In this document: positions 1-9,577 of the stretch, one piece after another
How positions within the stretch are numbered: position 1 is the first letter of the stretch
How the letters are laid out: every line of letters starts with the position of its first letter
From: G963668345 sp965206025
GTDB lineage: Bacteria > Acidobacteriota > Terriglobia > Bryobacterales > UBA6623
Reading direction: 5' to 3'
Assembly (NCBI GenBank): GCA_965206025.1
Contig: CBDBIU010000003.1
Location: 248,001 to 312,000 of the forward strand
DNA length: 64,000 nt
Position numbers and translations under genes: made by a program
The notes under the pieces: generated by a model
What the model saw: the letters and a program-made list of their open reading frames with translations, nothing else
What the model was told of the DNA's origin: nothing
The model's database searches: none

Positions 1-532
1 TCGCGCCAACGACTACTCGGTGCCCACACGCTACGGACATCGCCAGGTGTTGCTGAAAGGCTACGTCGATGAAATCGTGATCTGTTGTGGCAGCGAAGAG
101 ATCGCGCGCCACCGGCGCAGTTACGAACGCGAAGAGTTGATCTTCGATCCGCTGCATTACCTAGCACTGCTGGAACGCAAGACCAACGCGCTCGATCAAG
201 CGGCCCCGTTGGCGGGCTGGGAGCTGCCCGAACAGTTCACGTGCTTGAGACGTTTGCTCGAGGCACGGTTGGGAATGCCAGGCAAGCGCGAGTACGTGCA
301 GGTATTGCGATTACTGGAGGACTTCCGATTCGAGCACGTTGCCGCGGCGGTGCGCCAAGCCTGCGAGTTGGGAGCGATTGGCTTGGATGCAGTCAGGCAC
401 TTAGTGCTGTGCCGCATCGAGCAACGGCCGCCGCGCTTGGACTTGACGAAGTATCCGCACCTGCCGGCAGCCCAGGTGGAGCAAACCTCCGCTGCGGACT
501 ATTTGGCACTGCTGGCACAAGGAGGGGGGTAA
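1..532 (+). CDS. istA: IstA transposase, C-terminal part (cut by window edge)
   Basis: The reading frame enters from the window edge (first full codon at base 2) and encodes the last ~177 residues of the 499-residue IstA found complete at 30636-32135. The catalytic rve core is upstream of the window, so only the C-terminal region is visible. The stop codon TAA (530-532) overlaps the istB start as TAATG, the translational coupling usual for istAB. A run AGGAGGGGGG just before the stop is the istB ribosome binding site. Confidence 0.9.
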   Translation, partial: RANDYSVPTRYGHRQVLLKGYVDEIVICCGSEEIARHRRSYEREELIFDPLHYLALLERKTNALDQAAPLAGWELPEQFTCLRRLLEARLGMPGKREYVQVLRLLEDFRFEHVAAAVRQACELGAIGLDAVRHLVLCRIEQRPPRLDLTKYPHLPAAQVEQTSAADYLALLAQGGG

Positions 533-1293
533 TGGCGAGGTCGAAACTTCTGCTCGAAGCGCATTTGAAAGCGTTGCGGCTGCCAACCTTCCTGCGCGAG
601 TACGACAAACTGGCGCGGCAATGCGCCGCCGAGAGCTTGGATTCGAGGAGCTTCCTGCAACAACTCTGCGAGCTGGAACTGCTCGACCGTGAACAGCGGG
701 CCACCGAGCGCCGCATCAAGGCCGCGAAGTTTCCCGTGACCAAGAGTCTGGACACTTTCGACTTCCCGTCCTTGCCAGCGTTGAACAAGAAGCTGGTGCT
801 GGAACTGGCGCGCTGTGAGTTTATCGACCGCCGCGAAAACGTGCTGGCACTGGGTAATTCCGGCACGGGCAAAACGCACATCGGCTTGGCGTTGGGACTG
901 GCGGCTTGTCAGCGCGGCTATCGAACACGCTTCACAACAGCGGCGGCACTGGTCAATGAGCTGTTCGAAGCCCGAGATGAACGGCGCTTGCTGCGATGTC
1001 AAAAGCAGTTGGCCAAGCAGGATCTGCTGATCGTCGATGAACTGGGCTACGTGCCGCTATCGAAGACCGGAGCGGAGTTATTGTTCGAAGTGTTTTCCCA
1101 GCGCTACGAACAGGGCTCGACGCTGGTCACCTCGAATCTGCCGTTTAACGAATGGACGGAGGTCTTCGGCTCCGAGCGGCTGACCGGCGCCCTGCTCGAT
1201 CGCCTCACGCACCACGTTCATATTCTAGAGATGAACGGCGAAAGCTTCCGTCTGATCCAGAGCAAGAAGAAGCGGGCTCACTCTTTGGGCTGA
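532..1293 (+). CDS. istB: IstB-like ATP-binding helper protein of IS21
   Basis: This 253-residue AAA+ ATPase helps the IstA transposase choose and remodel target DNA. The Walker A motif GNSGTGKTH lies near residues 107-115 and the Walker B motif LLIVDELGY near 165-173. The ATG overlaps the istA stop and is preceded by a very strong ribosome binding site (AGGAGGGGGG). The frame stays open upstream to base 85, but that extension lies inside istA in another frame and is not coding. It differs from the second copy at two residues (Phe/Leu and Leu/Arg, around residues 144-152). Confidence 0.92.
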   Translation: MARSKLLLEAHLKALRLPTFLREYDKLARQCAAESLDSRSFLQQLCELELLDREQRATERRIKAAKFPVTKSLDTFDFPSLPALNKKLVLELARCEFIDRRENVLALGNSGTGKTHIGLALGLAACQRGYRTRFTTAAALVNELFEARDERRLLRCQKQLAKQDLLIVDELGYVPLSKTGAELLFEVFSQRYEQGSTLVTSNLPFNEWTEVFGSERLTGALLDRLTHHVHILEMNGESFRLIQSKKKRAHSLG

Positions 1294-1333
1294 CCCACCG
1301 GCCACTCGCCCGGTTTTCGTGGGACGGCCTCCA

Positions 1334-3529
1334 CTACGCCTGGGCCGCCCTAAAGGGCGACCGCAGGCTCCGTTCCAGCCGTCCCACGAAAACCGCTACC
1401 CCTTCACCAACTGGTCTACTTTTGCTCCGCCGAAGTGGTCCAAATTTACTCCGCCCTTGACAATCCTCTGACCCCGAGATGACGAAGACTTCTACCCGGT
1501 TCGAGCCTGCCTTGAAGACGGTCTCGGGAACCATGGCCGTAAACGACTGCGGACTCTCGGGCCCCTTGTAGGTTCGAGTAACGGCCTCGATCCTGCCATT
1601 CACCGTCACTGCCAGAGATAGGCACTCTGCGGCGCCTCGACCGGCGTTGATCCGGCCGACTATATAGGCCGGAATGAAAGGCCCGTCAAGATCTACTTCC
1701 TCAAACCTCCACTCCTCCTTCAGTTCCAACTCCAGCGCCAGCGTACCGGCAAAGGGTACCTGGTCGATCTTTTGACCTACCAAAGAACGGAATCGTCCAA
1801 TACGGTAGATGCTGTGGGGATCTTCGCCCGACCCGAACAAGGAGATCTTCCGCTCGACCGTGGCGGCCATCCCCTCAAGGTCAGCATCAGATACGAGACG
1901 CTCCATACGATCGTTTTCCTGCGTAAAAAAGAGCTTTTGAGATCGTTCTGAGCGGGAAGATTCGAGAACTGAACGGCCGTCGACCACCCAAGGCAGCTCG
2001 GCCCCAAGGACATCAGCGATGGTTGGAAAGACATCAATGATTTCAACGTTTCGGTCACTCACAACGGCCGTCCGCTGGTGAGGGACCTTCACAAAGAGCG
2101 GCACGGCCAATATATCCGCCCAACTCTTCTTTTTCTCTTCCGGGACGCGGTATGGTCCATCGGGCCAAAAACTCGATCCGTGATCAGCAACGACGATGAC
2201 CAGAGAGCGATCATAGAGACCCACCTCGTGGAGTTTTCTCAGGAGCGTTCCAAGCAGCCGGTCTGCATACCCCACCTGAAGGATATGCCGCTGAAAGGCT
2301 TGAACCGTTTCCCATTCGTCACTTCCCCAGTTGTACCTCCTCAGCCCGTGCGGAGCTAGAGGCCGGTCGCTAAGACTATACTTCTTCCCGGAGGGTAGAT
2401 ACGTATAGGGGATGTGGGGAACGAGGGTGTGAAGAAAATACAAAACCGGCCCGTCGGCAGGCTGAATCCAGTCAACAAACTGGGATACAACCCAGCCGTA
2501 GTCTCTCCTCTGACGTCGTAGTTCCCCTGGCGAGGCGCCCTTCTTCCTCGGCTCCGTCGCGCCAAAGTCTCGCAAGGTAGCCGTAACCGAGGGGAGATTC
2601 TGCGATAGGTCAACCGGAAGCACCACGTGCAGATAAACCAACCACAGGTCGGAAAGTGTTGTTCGGATGCGCTCCCCGAAGCGCTCTCTCAATATCGGCG
2701 CGCGGCATAGTTCCTCAGGGCAGATACGCGACACACTCTCGAAAGCGTTTAACTCGTAGTTCCCGCTTAGCCACGTAAACAGGTTCTCCGGGTAGTTCGC
2801 CGCAATCGGAGGGACGGGCTCCCTGGTATACCTGCCGGTCAGGAGAGCGGGGAGCACACGTCCGGTGAGCTCTGAGACCGTACTGGCATTTCGGAACCAG
2901 TGGGAATCCCGCGCCAGCGCTGCAAAGTTCGGATACCGGAAAGCATTGATCCGCCGATGTTCATCCATCAGGGAGGAAGTCGGAAGCTCGTCAAACACGA
3001 GAAGAACGACGGGGATATCATATGAGCCTTCCCGGACAGCGGGCGGCTCCCGTTGGACAAAAAGGAGGTCCGACACCGGGGGCCGCAACAGGAACAACGC
3101 CGGGAACACCACGATACTCGGCCACAGAAAAGCGAGAAAGCTCTCCACGAGGCGCACTCGGCAAGAAGCCCAACCTATCGGTAGGCCGATAAGCAGCGCG
3201 GCAACGACGAGAGCAAGCCCTGGGCCGGCGAACAGCGTCTTGAAGGCTTGCAGAGCGACGGCGCCGATCAGCAGCCCGGCGGCCAGCTGATGAACGTAGT
3301 CCGCTGCTCGCCGATGAAGAAAGCCGGTCAAAGTCTCAACCAGAACCGGCAACCCGGGAAAAACGACGCAAACGATAGCTGCAAGAAGCAACAGATCCAG
3401 CGGACGAAGGTCGTGAGCGACGAGGAAATCCGCGTTTCTGGATAGCAGGTCGAACAGCGGCTGGGCTACAGCGAAACCAAACAGCGCGAAGACGTGCAGG
3501 CTTCTTCGGAAACAGTGGTCCATCTTCAT
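1334..3529 (-). CDS. Membrane-anchored sulfatase/alkaline-phosphatase superfamily protein, 3' end replaced by IS21
   Basis: About five N-terminal membrane segments (roughly residues 10-30, 46-66, 79-95, 104-120 and 130-148) precede an extracytoplasmic hydrolase domain. Metal-site motifs are visible: LVFDELP (about 177-183), HTLVPHIPY (367-375) and VVADHG (446-451). The usual sulfatase CxPxR signature is absent; a Thr in NASTVSELTG (about 217) sits where the nucleophile belongs, as in phosphoethanolamine/phosphoglycerol-transferase-like members. Host sequence ends at 1463, so the last 42 residues are read out of IS21 and are not native. A C-terminal beta-sandwich region (about 580-689) is therefore cut. 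The start ATG at 3529 follows a G-rich ribosome binding site. It lies downstream of, and in the same direction as, the broken sulfatase gene and the SGNH hydrolase, suggesting a surface-polymer modification cluster. Substrate unknown. Confidence 0.75.
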   Translation of the reverse strand: MKMDHCFRRSLHVFALFGFAVAQPLFDLLSRNADFLVAHDLRPLDLLLLAAIVCVVFPGLPVLVETLTGFLHRRAADYVHQLAAGLLIGAVALQAFKTLFAGPGLALVVAALLIGLPIGWASCRVRLVESFLAFLWPSIVVFPALFLLRPPVSDLLFVQREPPAVREGSYDIPVVLLVFDELPTSSLMDEHRRINAFRYPNFAALARDSHWFRNASTVSELTGRVLPALLTGRYTREPVPPIAANYPENLFTWLSGNYELNAFESVSRICPEELCRAPILRERFGERIRTTLSDLWLVYLHVVLPVDLSQNLPSVTATLRDFGATEPRKKGASPGELRRQRRDYGWVVSQFVDWIQPADGPVLYFLHTLVPHIPYTYLPSGKKYSLSDRPLAPHGLRRYNWGSDEWETVQAFQRHILQVGYADRLLGTLLRKLHEVGLYDRSLVIVVADHGSSFWPDGPYRVPEEKKKSWADILAVPLFVKVPHQRTAVVSDRNVEIIDVFPTIADVLGAELPWVVDGRSVLESSRSERSQKLFFTQENDRMERLVSDADLEGMAATVERKISLFGSGEDPHSIYRIGRFRSLVGQKIDQVPFAGTLALELELKEEWRFEEVDLDGPFIPAYIVGRINAGRGAAECLSLAVTVNGRIEAVTRTYKGPESPQSFTAMVPETVFKAGSNRVEVFVISGSEDCQGRSKFGPLRRSKSRPVGEGVAVFVGRLERSLRSPFRAAQA

Positions 3530-4059
3530 GCCCCACCCTGCTCACCCAGGTCCACTCGGCAATCCGTCATCACCTAAAAAGAGCCGTGAAAGCCGGCTTT
3601 GTATCGTTGCGACGGGATTTAACGGGAACGTGACAAAGAGTCTGCCCAGTTTGGATCTCAATGCTTACCCAGCTTTAGCGCTCGCGTCAGAGGTGTATGG
3701 CAGCATGCGGATTCCTCCCTTTCTTGCGCCTAACATCTTGGTGTTCAATGGATATAGCCCAAACTCCGCAATTGATCAAGCACCTCCACGGGCAGGATGG
3801 TTTCATGATCTCCCTCCCTTGACCCCGTCCCGTAATGTGTCTCGATAAATGCAGCCCTTTCTTTATCCTGCCACTCCAGAAATTCTCTCAACAACGCGTG
3901 AAGTCTGTGGACCTCATCTCTCTGACTACCACTGAGATCGTGCTGCTCTACACCCGCATTTTCAATTTGATGTTTGACATCCCGACCTTCCAGCGGCCTT
4001 GAGCGTCTTTATTCATAGGGGCTAGAGCCCGATGAGGACGCCATGGAGGCCAACACCCA

Positions 4060-5391
4060 ATGGGTGAAAAACAAACCAAGCCATTCCAGCTAAGTTTCAA
4101 CGGCTTGTTGAAAGTCGATTTCCAGGGATCGCACGTCACTTCTGATGGTGGCCTGATTTTGGTTCGCGAACTGGACGAACGGCTCGGTCTCGGAGAACTG
4201 ATTGACGAGCATCTCAGCGACTCCCGGCAAGGCACAAACAAGCAGTTCACGCTCGCTGATCTGTTGCGGCAGTCGGTCTACAGCCGCTTGGCGGGCTACG
4301 AGGACCTCAACGACGCCGAGCGGGTTTCGATCGATCCGACGTTTCGGCTGATCGGTTCGCAGAAGATCTGGGATCGCGGTGCGGCCTTGACCTCGACGCT
4401 GCACGGCTTCGAGACGGAGATGCTGGCGAGCGAAGAGAACCTGCTGGGGCTGATGGCGCTGAACCGAGAGCTGGTCGGGCAAGCGGAGGCGTTCGACGAC
4501 TCCGAGCGGGTCGTTCTGGACATGGACTCCACCGAGAGTCCGGTCCATGGCCAACAGGAAGGCAGTGCCTACAACGGACACTTCGAGTCGGTCTGCTACC
4601 ATCCGTTGCTTTTGTTCAACGGTCATGGTGATTGCCTCGCTGCAAAGCTGCGTCCAGGCAACGTGCACAGCGCCGACGACTGGGATGAGCTATTGTTGCC
4701 GGAGATCGAGCGCCAACAGGCTGCGGGCAAGCAGGTCGCCTTCCGGGGCGATGCGGCCTTTGCCAAGCCGGAGGTTTATGAGGCTTCGGAGGAACGCGGA
4801 GTACAGTACGCCATTCGCATTCCGGCCAACAAGAGCCTGGAGTTGGAGATCGAGGACATCCTGTTTCGGCCACCGGGCAGGCCGAGCGCCAAGCCCCTGG
4901 TGCGCTACAAGAGCTTCCGCTATCAGGCCGCCAGTTGGAGCAAACCGCGGCGCATCGTAGCGAAGGTTGAGCACCACCCGGGCGAACTGTTCGCGCAACC
5001 CGGCTTCATCGTCACCAACATGACCCGGCCCAGTCGCTCGGTGGTGCGCTTTTACAACAAGCGCGGCACGGCCGAGCAGTGGATCAAGGAAGGCAAGCAG
5101 GCCACGAATTGGACACGGTTGTCGTGCCATCGTTTTCGCGCGAACGAAGTTCGCTTGCAACTCAGCGTCCTGGCTTACAACCTCGGCAACCTGTGGCGGC
5201 GGCTGGGACTGCCACCAAGCATCAAGAGCTGGTCGCTGACGAGCTTGCAGCAGCGGCTGATGAAGACCGGCGGGCGGCTGGTCAAGCATGCCCGCTACTA
5301 CTGGTTGCTGCTGGCCGAGGGGCATCTGAACCGGCGGCTGTTCGGTGACATGCTGCACAGGATCTGGGCGCTGCCGCTGCCGAGCGGGTAG
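4060..5391 (+). CDS. IS1380-family DDE transposase
   Basis: A 443-residue protein, close to full length for the family. DDE-type landmarks are VVLDMDSTES (about residues 149-158), FRGDAAFA (about 228) and the C-terminal RGTAEQWIKEGKQA and LAYNLGNLWRR segments typical of IS1380. It is very similar to the product of 7775-9106 along its whole length, with scattered substitutions, so the two copies are related but not identical. The start ATG lies in GGGTGAAA.. context just inside the left end of the element. Probably active, since no frame damage is seen. Confidence 0.92.
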   Translation: MGEKQTKPFQLSFNGLLKVDFQGSHVTSDGGLILVRELDERLGLGELIDEHLSDSRQGTNKQFTLADLLRQSVYSRLAGYEDLNDAERVSIDPTFRLIGSQKIWDRGAALTSTLHGFETEMLASEENLLGLMALNRELVGQAEAFDDSERVVLDMDSTESPVHGQQEGSAYNGHFESVCYHPLLLFNGHGDCLAAKLRPGNVHSADDWDELLLPEIERQQAAGKQVAFRGDAAFAKPEVYEASEERGVQYAIRIPANKSLELEIEDILFRPPGRPSAKPLVRYKSFRYQAASWSKPRRIVAKVEHHPGELFAQPGFIVTNMTRPSRSVVRFYNKRGTAEQWIKEGKQATNWTRLSCHRFRANEVRLQLSVLAYNLGNLWRRLGLPPSIKSWSLTSLQQRLMKTGGRLVKHARYYWLLLAEGHLNRRLFGDMLHRIWALPLPSG

Positions 5392-5567
5392 CGTTGACCG
5401 GGCTAGGATCAACAGTTTTCGGCTCCAAAAAGGTTTGGCAGGGAGCAGTGTCGGCCGCAGCGCCGTTCAGGCCGCGCAATCAACGTCTGTGAGCGGACGG
5501 ACGAGCCCTGGCGCCTACCGGCGGAGGGGATGTGCAGGGTTCAGCGCGAAAAGACGTGGCATTCGGG

Positions 5568-6325
5568 CCGCGATGTACGTATATCCCATGTGTTTGCGGA
5601 TCACCGCGCCGTTTTTCGATTCCACCAAGCCGTTGTCGTTGGAGTGCCGCGGACGCGACTTGGTCTGTTCGATCAGCAGCTTGTTCAATAGCTTCTCCAC
5701 CGTGCGATTGAGGAACTCGCTGCCGTTGTCGGAATGGAAGCCGCGGATACGAAAGGGAAACTGCTCGATCATGGCTTTCAGCAACGGCTCCAGCCAAGCT
5801 TCACTGATCGCGGGCGTGGCGCCGACCACTTGCCACTGGGTGACTTCATCCACGGCATTGATGTGGTAGACGCCCTTGACGCCATCGCGATCCCCTTGAT
5901 GCACCGTATCCACTCGCAGAAAGCCGGGTTGGCCTTGCGGGTCGGGCCGGCGCCGCTCGCCGATCGACACCGCCGTGGGCCGGGTCTTGGTGAAATGCAG
6001 CCGCCGCTGGCGGTAGGCTCTGCGCCGCCGCAGGCGATAGATCTGGGCCACCGAGATCCCCGCCAGCCGCTCGTATTCGCGCTGCTGGTACTGCTGGTAT
6101 TCCCGCTCGAGGATCTTGCGCGTGGCCGGGCCGCTGAGGGTTTCGTGGGCCTCGTCCACCGCCGCCAGCAGTTCGACGTCGGCGGGCGTGTACTTGCGGG
6201 CAAAGCGATGCCGCCGGTAGCGGGCGGGTTGGAGTTCTCCGCCCTGCCGGTACTGCTGGATCAGCCGCGTGATTTGCGCCCGGCTCAGTCCGGTCATCTT
6301 GACCAGATACTGCCGCAGCAGCCGG
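5568..6325 (-). pseudogene. Internal fragment of rve-type IS transposase, nested in IS1380 copy 1
   Basis: It encodes residues equivalent to about 59-311 of the complete 414-residue transposase at 17808-19052, including VDTVHQGD, HSDNGSEF and GLVESKNGA, and is almost identical to it where I compared. Both the N-terminal and C-terminal coding parts and both IS ends are missing. The piece begins and ends abruptly inside the IS1380 3' non-coding region. It cannot have transposed by itself in this form. Confidence 0.85.
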
Positions 6326-6526
6326 CGCGGATGTATACTGTGGCCGTGCCCAAGGCCAAAACGGAAATCCTGGCTAGAGGGTCGTCGCTCAGATCATACA
6401 ACTCAAAGACCGGCTCCGCATTACCCAAGTATCTATTCTCAATCAGCTTCCACCGGTCTTCAATGACAGCATACATTTCCAGGTCATCGTAGTTTCCTAC
6501 TGAGTTGCTGTTCGGGAATGTAAACC

Positions 6527-6982
6527 GGCTCTTCCGGGTTTTTAGTGGGTGGCCAACGGGTAGCCGGCTCCTCCATCCTGCCGACCCGACGTCGCCCGCA
6601 GTCACATCGGAGCCCAAAAGGCGGCCAAGAAATCCCCAAATACCCTACACGCCAGTCCGGTCGTGGGCAACTCGTAAAGGGAATAAGACACTGATAAACA
6701 GGGAGTTATCTCTTTGAGTGTGGCCACTGGATGACAGTTGTGGATCCGCATTTCACAGCCTTCGGGAGACTGTACGACTACCTGCCAGCAGCCTTGCTCT
6801 ACTCGTAACCCTTTGTTTATCAGTAATTCTTTTTGGCCAACGCAGTCGCCGCCCGGCCTTGGGGGCCGTAGAGTTGTCACGAAGCCCTTGAATGGCACCG
6901 AAGCAGGCTCCGGGAGGTCGGCCTCACAGTGGCGAGGGATCCGTCACTCACCGCCGCCAGCCACTAAAATCCCAGAAGAGCC
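6527..6982 (+). mobile_element. MITE copy A, 456 bp, ISL3-type ends
   Basis: The element starts GGCTCTTCCGGGTTTTTAGT and ends ACTAAAATCCCAGAAGAGCC, imperfect terminal inverted repeats of about 22 bp. It is flanked by an exact 8-bp duplication TGTAAACC at 6519-6526 and 6983-6990. The ends match those of the ISL3-family element at 9578-10891, so that transposase probably moved it. Inside is an open frame of 98 codons on the minus strand (6602-6898) and an inverted pair ACTGATAAACA/TGTTTATCAGT about 130 bp apart. It lies inside the broken sulfatase gene. Confidence 0.92.
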
Positions 6983-7548
6983 TGTAAACCTTGAAAGAAA
7001 GATCCTTCTCGGGAGGGCTTCCATGTGGCTCGGCGCCAAAACGTCTGTGCCCTGAAGCTTTGGCCAGTCAACTGAAATCGAAACGTGCCCCAATATCATC
7101 GGCGCAATATCTACCGCGTGGACTGGATCTGTCACCACAGCGGGACGGAGATCCCCGTGGTCCACCATGATCAAGGGTATTCTGACCTCTTCCTCATACA
7201 CGGAGATACCATGTCCAAACCGGCCCCTCTGATTCAACGCTTCACCGTGGTCAGAAGTCACCACGAATAGGGTCTGGTCGGCGCGGTCTAGCTCGATCAG
7301 CTTGTCATAGATCCTCTTAAGCTGGCTGTCGTTGAAGTGCACTTCCGCGTCATATAGGACATCTGGATTTCTTTCCTTGCCAAGATGCGGGGGTACAACC
7401 GGAGGGGAAAGTGGTCTGTGCGGATCGATAGAGTGGATGTAAAGAAAAAACTGGTCATCCGAATGCTCTTCAAGCCACGGTAGCACCTTTCGATTCAGAT
7501 CATCAGAGTGTGTCTTGTTCTGCTTAGGCTCGGTATTTGAGACTTCAA

Positions 7549-9212
7549 CCAGGATTTCCATTTTGGCCCTGGCACGGTGAAAGTATACACCCGCGCTGCC
7601 CCGCATACCACGTCTTTTCGCGCTGAACCCTGCACATGACCTCCACCGGTAGGCGCCAGGGCTCGTCCATCCGCTCACAGACGTTGATTGAGCGGACTGA
7701 ACGGCGCTCCGGCCGACACTGCTCCTTGCGAAACCTTTTGGAGCCGAAAACTGTTGATCCTCGCCCGGTCAACGCTACCCGCTTGGCAGCGGCAGCGCCC
7801 AGATCCTGTGCAGCATGTCGCCGAACAGCCTGCGGTTCAAATGTCCTTCGGCCAGCAGCAGCCAGTAATACCGCGCGTGCTTGACCAGCCGACCGCCGGT
7901 CTTCATCAACCTGTGTTGCAAGCTCGTCAGCGACCAGCTCTTGATCCTTGGTGGCAGTCCCAGCCGCCGCCACAGGTTGCCCAGGTTGTAGGCCAGCACA
8001 CTCAACTGCAAGCGCACTTCGTTCGCCCGGAAGCGATGGCACGACAGCCTGGTCCAATGCGTCGCCTGCTTGCCTTCTTTAATCCACTGCTCGGCCGTCC
8101 CGCGCTTGTTGTAGAAGCGCACCACGGAGCGGCTCGGCAGAGTCAGGTTGGTGACGATGAAGTTGTCCCGTGGAAACAGCTCCCCAGCGTGATGCTCCAC
8201 CTTGGCCACGACCCTTCGGGCCTTGCTCCAGCTCGCTGCCCGGTAGAGAAAGCTCCTGTAGCGCACCAAAGGCTTCCGAGTGGGTCTTCCCACCGGCCGC
8301 ACCAACAGCTCGGCAACTTCACGCCGCAGGTTCTCGTTCGCCGGAAGGCGGATGGCATACTTCACGCCACGCTCCTCCGAAGCCTCGTAAATCTCTGGCT
8401 TGGCAAAGGCTGCATCCCCCCGGAAGGCAACCTCTTTGCCATGGTTCTGCTGACGTTCGATCTCGGGCAGGAGCAGTTCATCCCAGTCCTCAGCGCTGTG
8501 CACATTGCCCGGACGGAGCTTGGCCGCCAGACAGTCGCCGTGACTGTTGAACAGCAACAGCGGGTGGTAGCAGACGGACTCGAAATGGCCGTTGTAGGCG
8601 CTGCCTTCCTGTTGGCCGTGGACGGGGCTTTCCGTCGAGTCCATGTCCAGAACAACCCGCTCGGAGTTGTCTTGGGTCTCGGCTTGGGCGAGCAGCTCCC
8701 GGTTCAACGCCATCAACCCCAGCAGGTTCTCTTCGCTCGCCAGCATCTCCGTCTCGAAGCTGTGGAGCGTCGAGGTCAAGGCCGCACCGCGATCCCAGAT
8801 TTTCTGCGAACCGATCAGCCGAAACGTCGGATCGATCGAAACCCGCGCGGCGTCGTTGAGGTCCTCGTAGCCCGCCAAGCGGCTGTAGACCGACTGCCGC
8901 AACAGATCAGCGAGCGTGAACTGCTTGTTTGTGCCTTGCCGGGAGTCGCTGACATGCTCGTCAATCAGTTCTCCGAACCCGAGCCGTTCGTCCAGTTCGC
9001 GAACCAAAATCAAGCCACCGTCGGAAGTGACGTGCGATCCTTGGAAATCGACTTTGAGAAGTCCATTGAAAGTTAGCTGGAACGGCTTTGTTTCTTTTTC
9101 ACCCATTGGGTGTTGGCCTCCCTGGCGTCCTCATCGGGCTCTAGCCCCTATGAATAAAGACGCTGAACGCCACCGCAAAGTCGGAATGTCAAACTCAAAT
9201 CGAAAATCGGGG
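7549..9212 (-). mobile_element. IS1380-family element, copy 2
   Basis: About 1664 bp, in opposite orientation to copy 1. The right inverted repeat starts CCAGGATTTCCATTTTGGCC at 7549; the left one (read inwards on the minus strand) starts CCCCGATTTTCGATTTGAG at 9212. Flanking 4-mers on the minus strand are TTTA and TTGA, not an exact duplication. It carries the transposase gene 7775-9106 and interrupts the sulfatase gene between the host codons for GPNAF and EVSNTEP. Confidence 0.85.
7775..9106 (-). CDS. IS1380-family DDE transposase
   Basis: A 443-residue transposase matching that of copy 1 over its whole length, with DMDSTESPVHGQQ (about 153) and FRGDAAFA (about 228) as catalytic-region landmarks. 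Differences cluster in the middle (about residues 255-330, for example ENLRREVAELL in place of KSLELEIEDIL), so the two copies come from different subtypes of the same IS. Full length, no frame damage. The plus-strand open frame 7688-9076 is its shadow. Confidence 0.92.
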   Translation of the reverse strand: MGEKETKPFQLTFNGLLKVDFQGSHVTSDGGLILVRELDERLGFGELIDEHVSDSRQGTNKQFTLADLLRQSVYSRLAGYEDLNDAARVSIDPTFRLIGSQKIWDRGAALTSTLHSFETEMLASEENLLGLMALNRELLAQAETQDNSERVVLDMDSTESPVHGQQEGSAYNGHFESVCYHPLLLFNSHGDCLAAKLRPGNVHSAEDWDELLLPEIERQQNHGKEVAFRGDAAFAKPEIYEASEERGVKYAIRLPANENLRREVAELLVRPVGRPTRKPLVRYRSFLYRAASWSKARRVVAKVEHHAGELFPRDNFIVTNLTLPSRSVVRFYNKRGTAEQWIKEGKQATHWTRLSCHRFRANEVRLQLSVLAYNLGNLWRRLGLPPRIKSWSLTSLQHRLMKTGGRLVKHARYYWLLLAEGHLNRRLFGDMLHRIWALPLPSG

Positions 9213-9577
9213 TAAAAACGCATTGGGACCGAATGTGTAGTCAAAACCCTGATCAAGATTGGACAGGGTTCCACTCAAAGGATTCGCTGAGAATTGCGCC
9301 GTCACATAGCCGTGAGACCGCAGCTCGTCTTGAAGCGTCGGCACACTGTCGGGGAGGACGTCCAAGTGGCTATATCGGCCCACTCCGTGCGTTTGTGGAT
9401 ACAGGGACGTGAACAGGCTACCTATCGCTGGTTTCGTCCAAGAAGCCGCCGCATAGCAGTTTCGAAATACAATGCCCTGCTCCGCTAGTCTGTCAAGAAA
9501 TGGTGACGTTCCCCTGGTGTAGCCGTAAGCACCAAGACGGTCCGGGCGGAGAGCGTCAATTACATACAAAACTATGT

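Larger units (their letters stand above)
1..1462 (+). mobile_element. IS21-family element, copy 1 (right part only)
   Basis: The left part lies outside the window. The sequence matches 31604-33065 base for base except for two substitutions that I noticed, both in istB. It holds the 3' part of istA and all of istB. The right end is placed at the terminal CA (1461-1462) because the two copies agree up to that point and diverge after it. The terminal region carries the repeated GGCGGAGTAAA/GTAGACC-type motifs typical of IS21 ends. It interrupts the 3' end of the minus-strand sulfatase-like gene that begins at 1463. Confidence 0.9.
3952..6373 (+). mobile_element. IS1380-family element, copy 1, containing an rve-IS fragment
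   Basis: The left end (ACCCGCATTTTCAATTTG) and the inverted right end (CCAGGATTTCC..TTTTGGCC, ending at 6373) match the ends of copy 2. The element carries one transposase gene (4060-5391). Its 3' non-coding end is split by a ~757-bp piece of an rve-type transposase (about 5568-6325); without that piece the length is about 1665 bp, as in copy 2. Flanks are CTAC (3948-3951) and CTAG (6374-6377), a 4-bp near-duplication, and removing one restores the sulfatase reading frame. Confidence 0.85.

Noticed and set aside
85..1293. A 402-codon plus-strand open frame (and its twin at 31688-32896)
   Set aside because: Only the part from 532 (or 32135) is IstB; the upstream part lies inside istA in another frame.
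3528..3848. 106-codon plus-strand frame between the two sulfatase genes
   Set aside because: It overlaps the 3' end of the reconstructed sulfatase gene on the other strand and has no family similarity.
7688..9076. A 462-codon plus-strand open frame
   Set aside because: Shadow of the minus-strand IS1380 transposase at 7775-9106; the same kind of shadow exists opposite copy 1.
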